Below, piece after piece: positions 1-7,413 of a stretch of DNA of 53,974 nt (positions are counted from its first letter, which is position 1; every line of letters begins with the position of its first letter). Both the position numbers and the translations under genes were made by a program. The stretch comes from Curtobacterium oceanosedimentum. GTDB taxonomy: Bacteria; Actinomycetota; Actinomycetes; Actinomycetales; Microbacteriaceae. The DNA lies in contig NZ_JAIXIG010000026.1 in assembly GCF_020297365.1 (NCBI RefSeq), positions 1 to 53,974 on the forward strand, given 5' to 3'. The notes under the pieces are model-generated. The model ran no database searches, was not told where the DNA came from, and saw nothing but the letters and a program-made list of their open reading frames with translations.

Positions 1-102
1 GGTCCCGATGACCTGGACCTTCACGGCCTGATCCCGCCCGGGCCGAGCCGTGTCGCTCGGCCCGGGCGGGATCAGGCCGTGAAGGTCCAGGTCATCGGGA
101 CC
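1..102. repeat. Perfect 47-bp inverted repeat at the left edge
   Basis: Bases 1-47 are the exact reverse complement of 56-102, with an 8-base spacer at 48-55. The central GC-rich part (about 31-71) lies just after the stop codon of the leftward gene at 72-725 and would be an ordinary terminator hairpin. The outer parts of the arms are coding sequence: the right arm holds the last 10 codons of that gene and the left arm repeats them in mirror orientation. Either a second identical convergent gene end lies beyond the edge, or the contig end is a snap-back artefact formed at the terminator. The artefact seems likelier. Confidence 0.95.
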
Positions 103-725
103 GAGGCGGCGAGGCCCTGGTAGGAGTTGCCGGCGGAGGAGTCGAGCGTCACCGCGAAGTTGAAGGGCACGGTGGCGCCGGCAGCCGGGGCCTGGGGCAT
201 CGTGAAGGCCGAGGCCGGAGCGCCCTTGAAGCTGGCGAGGGTGCCGCTGAAGACCGTGGTCGAGCCCGAGGTGATGACGAGGTTCATCTTGGCGCACAGG
301 TCGGTCGCGGTGCCGTTGGCGGTGCCGTTCGCCGACTGGGTGCAGGTGGCGCCGGGGTTGAGCGTGAAGGTGCTGGCGTTCGCGGTGCCGGTGTTCTTGA
401 TCGAGATCGCCGTGTTGACCGTGTTGCCCGGGGTCATCGTGGTGCTGCCGCCGAACTTGTTGATGGTCGAGCAGGTCGCCGAGTTGGTCGAGACCGAGCC
501 GCCGTCGGTGCTGAGACACGTGACGGTCGCGCCGGCGTTCTGCTCCTGCATGATCAGCGTGCCGCTGCCGGCGGTGTTGCTGCTGTTCGTGATGCTCGCG
601 GCGAACCCGGAGAGGGTGCCGGTGAGCGACAGGGAGAGGAGGACGGCGGCGAAGATACCCGCGAGGAGCGCCACGGGGGCGAAGCGGATCCGCTTCAGTG
701 CGGAGGTGCGGAGCTTGGTGGACAC
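72..725 (-). CDS. Secreted protein with SipW/TasA-like signal region
   Basis: I read a 217-residue exported protein from a GTG start at 723-725, which has a GAAGAGG ribosome-binding site 6-7 bases upstream. A longer frame exists upstream but lacks such a site. The N-terminus has a basic stretch (KLRTSALKRIRF), a hydrophobic core at about residues 15-40, then the small-residue, Ser/Thr/Asn-rich start typical of SipW-processed TasA or camelysin-type surface proteins. The rest is low-charge, Thr/Ser/Gly/Ala-rich and beta-prone, with several Cys. It ends in MTWTFTA, common in this protein class. A surface or fibre role is inference. It is divergent from the MarR gene, and the dyad at 791-805 may control it. 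The 3' end lies in the edge palindrome. Confidence 0.7.
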   Translation of the reverse strand: MSTKLRTSALKRIRFAPVALLAGIFAAVLLSLSLTGTLSGFAASITNSSNTAGSGTLIMQEQNAGATVTCLSTDGGSVSTNSATCSTINKFGGSTTMTPGNTVNTAISIKNTGTANASTFTLNPGATCTQSANGTANGTATDLCAKMNLVITSGSTTVFSGTLASFKGAPASAFTMPQAPAAGATVPFNFAVTLDSSAGNSYQGLAASVPMTWTFTA

Positions 726-790
726 GGGGTACCTCTTCGTTCGGTGGTGGTTGTCGGTCGGAGCAACCGGTTCGGGCCGGGTTGCTTCAA

Positions 791-805
791 TGACTAAGAT
801 AGTCA
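791..805. promoter_or_regulatory. Candidate MarR operator
   Basis: TGACTA-aga-TAGTCA is a perfect dyad with 6-bp arms between the divergent secreted-protein and MarR genes. MarR-family dimers usually bind such sites in their own divergent promoter. A possible rightward -10 (TATACT, 830-835) lies downstream, without a convincing -35. A 7-bp hairpin, GGGGGAC/GTCCCCC at 847-866, sits in the MarR leader. Confidence 0.5.
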
Positions 806-893
806 CCGGTTCACCAAGTTTGCCACTCGTATACTTGCCCCAGTACGGGGGACGCACTTGTCCCCCTTGATACCGACACGGAAGAAGAGCCTC

Positions 894-1343
894 GTGGCAC
901 CAGCAGGACACGACGACGCGACCGACCTGATGGCGGCGTTCACGGCCGTCGTGCGCGCGAACGCCAGCCTCGTGAGCCAGCTCAGTGCCCGGGCCGGCGT
1001 GCACGAGAACGCCCTGCGGGCCCTCGTGCTCATCAGTGACACCGGGTACTCCACCCCCACCGAGGTCGCCGGGTACCTCGGGCTGACGTCGGGCGCGGTC
1101 ACCAACATGGTCGACCGGATGAGCGCGGCCGGGTTGCTCGAGCGTGCCCCGAACCCCGCGGACCGCCGGGGGTCACTGCTGCGCCTGCTGGCCCCGGGTG
1201 ACGAGGTCGTGGCGGACTACCGGCAGCGGTACGCCGCGATGCTGCGTGCCGTCGACGGTGCGCACGGCGGGGAACTGCACGAGCTGCTCAACGACCTGGC
1301 GACCAGCCTGTACGAGCAGGCGGCGGCAGCGTCGACCGACTGA
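894..1343 (+). CDS. MarR-family transcriptional regulator
   Basis: A winged-helix MarR repressor of 149 residues. I prefer the GTG at 894, which has GAAGAAGAG just upstream; an alternative TTG at 858 would fall inside a leader hairpin. Core features: a dimerisation helix, the recognition-helix segment LGLTSGAVTNMVDRMSAAGL, and the wing motif NPADRRGSLLRL, the family's D-R-R signature. It probably controls itself and the divergent secreted protein through the dyad at 791-805; no ligand can be inferred. It is followed by a 68-bp gap to the convergent epimerase-like gene. Confidence 0.85.
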   Translation: MAPAGHDDATDLMAAFTAVVRANASLVSQLSARAGVHENALRALVLISDTGYSTPTEVAGYLGLTSGAVTNMVDRMSAAGLLERAPNPADRRGSLLRLLAPGDEVVADYRQRYAAMLRAVDGAHGGELHELLNDLATSLYEQAAAASTD

Positions 1344-1411
1344 GCGGACGGCCGGCAGCGTCGACCGACTGACCGGAAGCCGAGCGGCTGCTCGACCGGG
1401 TGGCTGGCCGA

Positions 1412-2386
1412 CTACCGGACGGCGGCGAGGACGGCGCGCTCCTCTGCCGGGGTGAGGCCCGCACGTCGTCCGCGGTCCGTCCCCCGCACCCGCTCGTCCT
1501 CGAGCACCCGGACGACGGTGTCACGGAGCGGTCGGGTCCTGCCACCCGACCCGACGAACGCCGCCGTCGACCGCTGCGCGAATCCGGCGTCCGACACTGG
1601 GATCCACAGCGGGAGCGAACGAGGTCCCGCCCAGTAGCGGACGTCGTGCGCGAGCAGGACGTCGTCCTCCTCCGCGACGAGCTCGTCGTCGTGGTTTGTG
1701 ACAGCACGGACGGCCTCGAAGAACTCCGCCATCGACACGGCCGGCCCGACGGCGTTGACGGTGCCGACCAAGCGCTCACGCCCTGCCCGGACCAGCCACG
1801 CGGCGAGGTCGGCGACGTCGATGACCTGCACCGAACGCCCGGCGGTGATCGGCACCAGGACGGGGCCACCACGGTCGAAGCGTGCCGGCCAGTACCCGAA
1901 GCGGTCGCTCGGGTCACCGGGGCCGGCGATGAGCCCGGGCCGGGCGACGAGCAGGCGGGAGCCGATGCGCGACCGGGTGGTCCGTTCGGCGAGCACCTTC
2001 GCGTCGGCGTACTCGGTGGGGTCGGACGGTTCCACGATCAGCGCGGACTCGTCGGCGCCCGGCTCGTCGTTCCGTGCGTAGACCGAGACCGTGGAGACCA
2101 GCGTCCAGTGCGCGGCACGGTCGGCGAGCGCGTCGAGTGCTGGGACGACGAGCTCGGGGGCGTGGGCGAGCTCGATCACGTCGTCCCAGGTACCGGTCAC
2201 CTGGTCGAGGGCGCCGGGCAGCAGCCGGTCCGCACGGATCAGGCGCGCTCCCTCGGGCACGTCGCCCGACGACCCCCTGGCCAGGCAGGTGACGTCGGCC
2301 CCGTCGGCGAGCAGGTCGTCGACGATCGCCCGTCCGAGCCAACCGGTCCCGCCGAGCACCAGGACGCGTCGCGTGGGCCGTGTCAT
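1412..2386 (-). CDS. NAD-dependent epimerase/dehydratase family protein
   Basis: A 324-residue Rossmann-fold protein of the extended SDR class. The N-terminal VLVLGGTGWLGRAI matches the GxxGxxG dinucleotide-binding motif. The usual catalytic YxxxK is not obvious: the best match is EYADAKVLAER, which does keep Tyr-x-x-x-Lys spacing (YADAK). The substrate is unknown; related actinobacterial proteins are annotated as reductases or sugar epimerases. The ATG at 2384-2386 shares one base with the stop of the upstream MOSC gene (TGATG), so the two are probably translationally coupled. It is the last gene of the leftward run starting near 5.3 kb. Confidence 0.8.
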   Translation of the reverse strand: MTRPTRRVLVLGGTGWLGRAIVDDLLADGADVTCLARGSSGDVPEGARLIRADRLLPGALDQVTGTWDDVIELAHAPELVVPALDALADRAAHWTLVSTVSVYARNDEPGADESALIVEPSDPTEYADAKVLAERTTRSRIGSRLLVARPGLIAGPGDPSDRFGYWPARFDRGGPVLVPITAGRSVQVIDVADLAAWLVRAGRERLVGTVNAVGPAVSMAEFFEAVRAVTNHDDELVAEEDDVLLAHDVRYWAGPRSLPLWIPVSDAGFAQRSTAAFVGSGGRTRPLRDTVVRVLEDERVRGTDRGRRAGLTPAEERAVLAAVR

Positions 2387-2973
2387 CAGACGGGCTGGAG
2401 CGGTCGTCGCTCGCCGTCGGGGAGCTCGACCCGGATACGGTCGCCGGGTCGGACGGTCCCGCCGCTGAGCACGACGGCCATCACCCCGCCCTTGCGCTCG
2501 ACTGTGCCGTCCGCGGCGCGACCGAGCACCGCCCGCAGCAGCCCCGGTTCGAAGCCGTTGATCTGCTGACACGGGTTCCGCAGTCCGGTGACCCGCACCG
2601 ACGCGTCGTCGCCGAGGTGCAGGACGGCGTCGGTGGGCAGCCCGAGCAGGTCGATGCCGCGCGTGGTGACGTTCTCGCCCATCTGACCGGAGTCGACCGT
2701 GAACCCGGCGTCGGCGACCTCGTCGAAGAGCTCGGCGTGGAGCAGGTGCACCTGGCGCAGGTTCGGCTGCGACGGATCGCGGGCCACGCGGGAGCGGTGC
2801 TGCACCGTGGTGCCGGCGTGCGCGTCACCCTCGATGCCCCACCCCGCCACCAGGGTCACCTCGTCGACCACCGGCTTGCTGAACCGGTGCTCGTCGTCCC
2901 GGCTCACCGCGACGACGCGCGGCCGCTCGGTTCCGTCGTCGTGCGCGTGGTGCTCGCGCTGCTCGTCGCTCAT
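2386..2973 (-). CDS. MOSC domain-containing protein
   Basis: A 195-residue soluble protein with a MOSC fold (molybdenum cofactor sulfurase C-terminal type). The conserved Cys lies in GLRNPCQQIN and the family GEN motif in GQMGENVTTRGIDLLGL. MOSC proteins bind sulfur or molybdenum cofactor and include YiiM-like N-hydroxylated base reductases; the exact activity here cannot be told. The Asp/His-rich N-terminus is probably disordered. It overlaps the epimerase-like gene by one base. The 75-bp gap to the upstream SDR allows co-transcription. Confidence 0.85.
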   Translation of the reverse strand: MSDEQREHHAHDDGTERPRVVAVSRDDEHRFSKPVVDEVTLVAGWGIEGDAHAGTTVQHRSRVARDPSQPNLRQVHLLHAELFDEVADAGFTVDSGQMGENVTTRGIDLLGLPTDAVLHLGDDASVRVTGLRNPCQQINGFEPGLLRAVLGRAADGTVERKGGVMAVVLSGGTVRPGDRIRVELPDGERRPLQPV

Positions 2974-3048
2974 GGACCGATCGTCTCCCTCTCGTCAGGC
3001 TTCCGTCCGTCGGCGCGGTTCGTCCGCGGGCGTGTGGGACCGGGTGCA

Positions 3049-3738
3049 TCACCAGGGCACGGTGGCTCCGCGGTGGTCGAGGAACCGCAGTCCGGGTTCT
3101 CCGGCGTGCCGGAGCAGCGTGTCGACGACGCCGGGTGCGCTCTCGTCGACGGTGAGCGTCGCACCGTCCCCGCCCAGCTCGGTCTGCACCCAGCCCGGGT
3201 CCATCAGGAACAGGGACACCGCGTCGCCAGCACGCCGCGCCGCGTAGCTCCGCATGAGCTGGTTCAGCGCGGACTTGCTCGCCCGGTAGACCTCGTGGCC
3301 GCCGTTGTCGTTCATCGAGATGCTGCCCTGCGTCGACGACATGACGCCGATGGTCCCGCCTGCGGGGACGAGCGGTGCGAACGCCTCGACGACGCGCATC
3401 GGGGCGAGCGCGTTGGTCACCATCACGTCGACGAAGACGGCGGTGGGCACCTGGGCGACGGGGAGGTCCGCGTCGGCGATCGCGGCGTTGACGAACACCG
3501 TGTCCAGGGTCCGTCCGTCGAGCCGGTCGCGGACGGCACGGACCTGGTCGGCGACGGTCATGTCCATCACCTCGACCTCGAGCGCACCGGCTGCCCGGTC
3601 GGCGAGGTCGTGGAGTGCGGTGGACTGGGTACCACGCACGGTGCCGATCACGTCCCAACCGCGGTCCAGGTAGACCCGGGCGATGCCGAGGCCGAGGGTG
3701 CGGGACGCACCGACGACGAGTGCGGTCTGCTTCGACAT
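3049..3738 (-). CDS. Short-chain dehydrogenase/reductase (SDR)
   Basis: A classical SDR of 229 residues. ALVVGASRTLGLGIARVYL is the cofactor-binding TGxxxGxG variant, FVNAAI is the NAG-type motif, and the catalytic Ser (MSST) and YRASK are present. The C-terminus is short and the substrate unknown. The ATG at 3736-3738 has GGAAGAGG about 8 bases upstream. It sits between the MOSC gene and the DUF6941-like gene in a same-strand run, but gaps of 75-76 bp leave room for separate promoters. Confidence 0.85.
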   Translation of the reverse strand: MSKQTALVVGASRTLGLGIARVYLDRGWDVIGTVRGTQSTALHDLADRAAGALEVEVMDMTVADQVRAVRDRLDGRTLDTVFVNAAIADADLPVAQVPTAVFVDVMVTNALAPMRVVEAFAPLVPAGGTIGVMSSTQGSISMNDNGGHEVYRASKSALNQLMRSYAARRAGDAVSLFLMDPGWVQTELGGDGATLTVDESAPGVVDTLLRHAGEPGLRFLDHRGATVPW

Positions 3739-3814
3739 CGTGACGACCTCTTCCTGTCACGCCCAGTCAAGTGCGGAACCACGAGCTGCACAACCGGTAC
3801 GGGCCGCGGCGTCG

Positions 3815-4270
3815 TCACGGCGTGTGCTGCACCACGCGCATCGCGAGTCGGTGCGCGATCTCCCCGTCCACCTCGATGACCCACGAGTAGCCGCCGACCC
3901 GCTCGAGCAGCAGGTCGTTGATCGTGAAGGTCACCGGGTGCGTCTGGTCGTCGCCGGCGCGCAGCAACGTGCTCCGCCCCGTGGTGAACCGGTGACCGAT
4001 CGCCGCGACCGCCGTCCCCTCCGGCATGCCGGCAGCGTGCCGTGCCAGCGGGACGGGCTCACCGTCCTCGGTCTCCAGACGGAGGGTCACGTCGTGCTCG
4101 ACCCCGGTGTCGTTCCACCCCACCTGCACCAGCACGCCGACGGCCACCCGTTGCTGGACCGCGGGGACCTGGCTCACCGCGAGCGTGTCCCAGCCCGCGC
4201 CGAGGACGTAGAGCTTCCCGTTCACCGACTCCGCGCTGTCCGCCAGGAACGCCGTGATGTTGATCGTCAT
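3815..4270 (-). CDS. DUF6941-like hypothetical protein
   Basis: A 151-residue soluble protein beginning with MTINITAFLADSAESVNGK and followed by LYVLGAGWD, the hallmark opening I associate with the DUF6941 family of small actinobacterial proteins of unknown function. No catalytic motif is visible; the rest is beta-rich. The frame extends upstream, but the ATG at 4268-4270 gives the family-like N-terminus with CCGGAG just before it. The family name is from memory of its opening and should be confirmed by profile search. Confidence 0.7.
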   Translation of the reverse strand: MTINITAFLADSAESVNGKLYVLGAGWDTLAVSQVPAVQQRVAVGVLVQVGWNDTGVEHDVTLRLETEDGEPVPLARHAAGMPEGTAVAAIGHRFTTGRSTLLRAGDDQTHPVTFTINDLLLERVGGYSWVIEVDGEIAHRLAMRVVQHTP

Positions 4271-4335
4271 CTCCGGAGCGTGCCACACCCGTCCGCGACG
4301 ACACCGAGCGGTGCCGGAGCAGGACGGGCTCGGGG

Positions 4336-5316
4336 TCAGCGCTGGGCGGCGGGCCGCACGACGATCTCGTTGACGTCGACGTCCGGACGCTCCGCCACCG
4401 CGTAGTCGACGGCCCGGGCGATCGCGTCCGCCGGGATCGCCTCGGCGCGGTACTCGACCATCGCGGCGGCTGCCGTCTCGTCGGTGATCGTCGATGCCAG
4501 CTCCGACTCGGTGACGCCCGGCGAGACGGTCGTCACCCGGATGCCGCGCGGCGACTCCTGCCGCAGGCCGTCGGTGATCGCCCGGGCCGCGTACTTCGTC
4601 CCGCAGTAGACGGCTGCCGTCGGCGTGACCTCGTAGGCGCCGATCGACGCCATGGTCACCACGTGGCCGGTGCCCTGCGCGAGCATGGTGGGGAGCGTCG
4701 CGGCGATGCTGTACAGCAGGCCGCGCACGTTGACGTCGAGCATCCGATCCCACTCGTCGACGAGCCCCGAGGACAGCGGCGAGAGCGGCATGACGCCGGC
4801 GTTGGCGACGAGCACGTCGATGCGGCCGAAGCGGTCGAGGGCCGCTGCCGCGAACGCCCGGGTCGAGGCGAGGTCGGTGACGTCGAGGGACACCGCGAGC
4901 GCCGTTCCCCCCGCGGCCTCGATCTCGGTCACGAGGGCGTCGAGCCGGTCGGTCCGTCGGGCACCCAGCACGACCGGGTGTCCGGCTGCGGCGAGGCGCA
5001 CCGCCGTGGCCCGACCGATGCCGCTGGAGGCACCCGTGACCAGGACGACCTTCCGTCGGTGCAGGACCATGCCGCCGTGGTGCAGGACGTCGTCGTGGAA
5101 TTCCCCGTCCGCGGTGAAACCGGTGTCGTCGCGGTACTCGACGTGGTCTCCGCTGACCTCGTAGCGCCCGACGTAGGCCGCCTCGCGGTCGCCTCGGGCC
5201 TCGACGTAGCGGCCGTCCGCCCGGAGTTCGTGCCGGACGCGGCCGTCGGCCGTGACCCAGAGGCCGACGTAGGGATGGGATGCGGACGGGGTCGTGGTGG
5301 TTGCGTCGTCGTTCAT
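4336..5316 (-). CDS. Atu4866-like domain fused to SDR oxidoreductase
   Basis: A 326-residue two-domain protein. Residues about 14-88 (YVGLWVTADG to HHGGMVLHRR) match the small beta-barrel Atu4866 domain, usually a stand-alone protein. Residues about 90-326 are a classical SDR: LVTGASSGIGRAT, LVANAGV, Ser in MASIGA, YCGTK, and SPGVTES after the active site. SDRs of this sub-type act on small carbonyl or hydroxyl compounds with NADP(H). The start at 5314-5316 excludes an upstream extension lacking similarity. The divergent HTH regulator at 5417 probably controls it, an arrangement common for this regulator family. Confidence 0.85.
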   Translation of the reverse strand: MNDDATTTTPSASHPYVGLWVTADGRVRHELRADGRYVEARGDREAAYVGRYEVSGDHVEYRDDTGFTADGEFHDDVLHHGGMVLHRRKVVLVTGASSGIGRATAVRLAAAGHPVVLGARRTDRLDALVTEIEAAGGTALAVSLDVTDLASTRAFAAAALDRFGRIDVLVANAGVMPLSPLSSGLVDEWDRMLDVNVRGLLYSIAATLPTMLAQGTGHVVTMASIGAYEVTPTAAVYCGTKYAARAITDGLRQESPRGIRVTTVSPGVTESELASTITDETAAAAMVEYRAEAIPADAIARAVDYAVAERPDVDVNEIVVRPAAQR

Positions 5317-5404
5317 GCCGTCAGCCTCGACGCCGCCGAGGATCCGTCCCGTGCCGCGTCGTTCCGGGGTGTGCCAGGACCAGGGAGGCCCCGGAGTCCG
5401 CACC

Positions 5405-5410
5405 TACCCT
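5405..5410 (+). promoter_or_regulatory. -10 box for a leaderless HTH-regulator mRNA
   Basis: TACCCT (TAnnnT) lies exactly 6 bases before the GTG at 5417, so transcription would begin at or next to the start codon. No ribosome-binding site precedes this GTG, consistent with a leaderless transcript. Confidence 0.5.
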
Positions 5411-5416
5411 GGGCAC

Positions 5417-6256
5417 GTGACCCCGTCCGCCCCCGACCTGACCCTCGGCGCCTACCTGCGCGCCGTCCGCTCCCGGCTGTCCCCGGAGACGCTCGGGTTG
5501 CCCGCCGGTGGGCTCCGCCGCGTGGCCGGCCTGCGACGAGAAGAGGTCGCCGTGCTCGGCGGGCTGAGCGTCGACTACTACACGCGGCTCGAGCAGGGAC
5601 GGGAGGTCAGCCCCGGTACCGCGGTGCTGCAGGGGATCGCCGACGGGCTCGAGCTCGACGACGACGAGCGCGAGCACCTGTTCACCCTGGCGGGGCTCGT
5701 CGCTCCACCTCGGGGCGCCCGGCCGGCCACGTCCGCCACCCCCGCGCTCGGCCAGCTCCTCGACTCGTGGTCCGCGCACCCGGCGTTCGTGATCGACCCG
5801 GCACACGACGTCCTCGCCGCCAACGCGCTCGCCCGTGCCGTCTACGCACCCTTCGGACACTTCGACAACCTGGTCCGGATGATGTTCGCCGACCCGGCGG
5901 CGGAACGGTTCCACGCGGACTGGGCCAGGGCGGCCGACGCGACCGTCGCCAGTCTGCGCGCGGCGACCGCGGAGTTCGGGGGCGACCCGCGCCTCCAGGA
6001 CGTCATCGCGACCATGCGCGGGACGAGTGCCGCGTTCGACGAGCGGTGGAGCGCCCAACGGGTGCTCCGCAAGACGGTCACGGCGAAGCGCTTCGTGCAC
6101 GACGCCGTGGGGCGTCTGGAGTTCGACGCCCACACCTTCGCCGTCCAGGGGTCACCGGGTCTGCAGCTCGTCGTCTACAGCTGCCCGCCGGGCTCCGCGA
6201 CGGCGCAGGCGCTCACGTTGCTGTCGGCGACTCCGACGTCCGCACGGGCGCGGTGA
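5417..6256 (+). CDS. Helix-turn-helix regulator with MmyB-like ligand domain
   Basis: A 279-residue regulator. The N-terminal XRE-type HTH includes VAGLRREEVAVLGGLSVDYY and TRLEQGRE, hallmarks of this actinobacterial family. Residues about 95-275 form the MmyB-like (PAS-related) domain with the typical VIDPAHDVLAANALARAVY and a hydrophobic pocket that binds fatty-acid-like ligands in characterised relatives. It is divergent from the Atu4866-SDR gene with a 100-bp shared promoter region, so that gene is the likely target. The GTG start has a -10 box 6 bases upstream and no Shine-Dalgarno. Confidence 0.88.
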   Translation: MTPSAPDLTLGAYLRAVRSRLSPETLGLPAGGLRRVAGLRREEVAVLGGLSVDYYTRLEQGREVSPGTAVLQGIADGLELDDDEREHLFTLAGLVAPPRGARPATSATPALGQLLDSWSAHPAFVIDPAHDVLAANALARAVYAPFGHFDNLVRMMFADPAAERFHADWARAADATVASLRAATAEFGGDPRLQDVIATMRGTSAAFDERWSAQRVLRKTVTAKRFVHDAVGRLEFDAHTFAVQGSPGLQLVVYSCPPGSATAQALTLLSATPTSARAR

Positions 6257-6270
6257 CCGCAGGGCGTGAC

Positions 6271-7029
6271 CTAGACGACCGTGACCTCCACGCCGGCCGC
6301 ACGCAACCGGTCGAGCACCGCCGAGGGGGCGGAAGCGTCGGTCACGAGGACGTCGACGTCCTCGAGCGCGCACACGACCGCCATGGACCGGAGGGCGAAC
6401 TTCGCCCCTTCCGCGATCAGGACCACGCGGGACGCCGCAGCCACGATCGCCTGCTTGATCGCGGCGTCGCCCAGGTCGAACGCCGTCACGCCGGCAGCCG
6501 GGTCCGCTGCGCAGCACGTGAGGATCGCCGTGTCGAAGCGGAGCGAGGCGATCGTCCGTTCAGCGATCGGTCCGACGATCGTCCCCTCTGCGCCGCGCAC
6601 CGTCCCTCCCGAGAGGACGAGGCTCACCGTCTGACTCGAGGAGAGCGCCGCGATGCCCTGCAGCGACAGGGGCATCGCGGTCACCCTGCGTCCCGCCAGC
6701 TCCGCAGCGGCGGCGGCGCCCGTCGTCCCGCTGTCGACGGCGACTGCTTCGCCGTCGACGATGTGAGCGACGGCCGCTGCTGCGAGTCGCGCCTTCAGGT
6801 CCTGGTCGTCGACGGCTCGGACCGAGAACGGCAACCCTTCGCCGTGCAGGGCCGGTCCCACCGCGCCACCACGGACCCGTCGGAGCGCACCGACCCCGGC
6901 GAGGTGTTCCAGGTCACGACGGATGGTCATCGACGAGGTGCCCAGGTGTGCAGCGAGGTCGTCGACCTGCACGCGGCCCGATCGGCGCAGCTCGTCGAGG
7001 ATCTCGCGGTGTCGAACGTCCATCTGCAT
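6271..7029 (-). CDS. DeoR/GlpR-family transcriptional regulator
   Basis: A 252-residue sugar-type repressor. The N-terminal DeoR HTH (RHREILDELRRSGRVQVDDL, then SSMTIRRDLEHL) is followed by the DeoR C-terminal sensor fold, with AVDSGTTGAAAAAEL as the phosphosugar-binding turn, and VVLIAEGAKFAL. Family members sense phosphorylated sugars. It is divergent from the LacI-HTH and MFS genes. A candidate operator at 7048-7063 lies just upstream of its -10 (TACGAT, 7036-7041). That -10 ends 6 bases before the ATG, so the mRNA may be leaderless and self-repressed. Confidence 0.9.
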   Translation of the reverse strand: MQMDVRHREILDELRRSGRVQVDDLAAHLGTSSMTIRRDLEHLAGVGALRRVRGGAVGPALHGEGLPFSVRAVDDQDLKARLAAAAVAHIVDGEAVAVDSGTTGAAAAAELAGRRVTAMPLSLQGIAALSSSQTVSLVLSGGTVRGAEGTIVGPIAERTIASLRFDTAILTCCAADPAAGVTAFDLGDAAIKQAIVAAASRVVLIAEGAKFALRSMAVVCALEDVDVLVTDASAPSAVLDRLRAAGVEVTVV

Positions 7030-7047
7030 GGACAGATCGTAACTCGT

Positions 7048-7063
7048 GTGTTCGAATGAACAC
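7048..7063. promoter_or_regulatory. Candidate DeoR operator between divergent genes
   Basis: GTGTTC-gaat-GAACAC is a perfect dyad with 6-bp arms, positioned at the -35 side of the DeoR promoter and overlapping the first codons of the rightward LacI-HTH frame if that begins at 7056. A weaker related dyad, GTTC-g-GAAC, follows at 7071-7079. Placement fits a repressor acting both ways. Confidence 0.5.
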
Positions 7064-7334
7064 CGTGAATGTTCGGAACTCGGGAACGAACGTGCGCGAC
7101 GGCAGCGCTGGGCCGGACGAGCACGACGGAGCAGGTGCGGCTCCGCCCACCACCATCAAGGACGTCGCCCGCGTTGCGGGGGTGTCGCACACGACCGTGT
7201 CGCGTGTCCTCAACGACGTTGACGCCGTCCGGCCGGCGACCCGGGTGCGTGTGCTCGAGGCGATCGACGCCACCGGGTGGACGCGTGACGAGACCGCCGC
7301 AGCGCTCGCGCGCCGGAGGGCACCGTCACCCTGA
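7056..7334 (+). CDS. Orphan LacI-type DNA-binding domain
   Basis: A short frame of 92 residues carrying only a LacI headpiece: TTIKDVARVAGVSHTTVSRVL (HTH), NDVDAVRPATRVRVLEAI and the hinge-like ETAAALARRR. The sugar-binding domain of normal LacI proteins (about 330 residues) is missing; the frame stops right after the headpiece. It may be a remnant of a truncated repressor or a functional mini-regulator. The start is uncertain: ATG 7056 is used here, GTG 7094 is also possible and would free the operator region from coding. It precedes the MFS gene by 79 bp. Confidence 0.6.
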   Translation: MNTVNVRNSGTNVRDGSAGPDEHDGAGAAPPTTIKDVARVAGVSHTTVSRVLNDVDAVRPATRVRVLEAIDATGWTRDETAAALARRRAPSP

Positions 7335-7413
7335 GCCGCTGCGCGTCCCTCGCTCGACCAGACCTCCTCGCTGCGCCTCGCGCACGACCGCACCCCCAGA
7401 TCGGACCGACCCC

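Noticed and set aside
1400..2569. Rightward frame opposite the epimerase-like gene
   Set aside because: The leftward frame has a Rossmann motif and family structure; this one does not.
4663..7059. Rightward frame of about 800 codons
   Set aside because: Overlaps an SDR, an HTH regulator and a DeoR gene with clear motifs; its composition is shadow-like.
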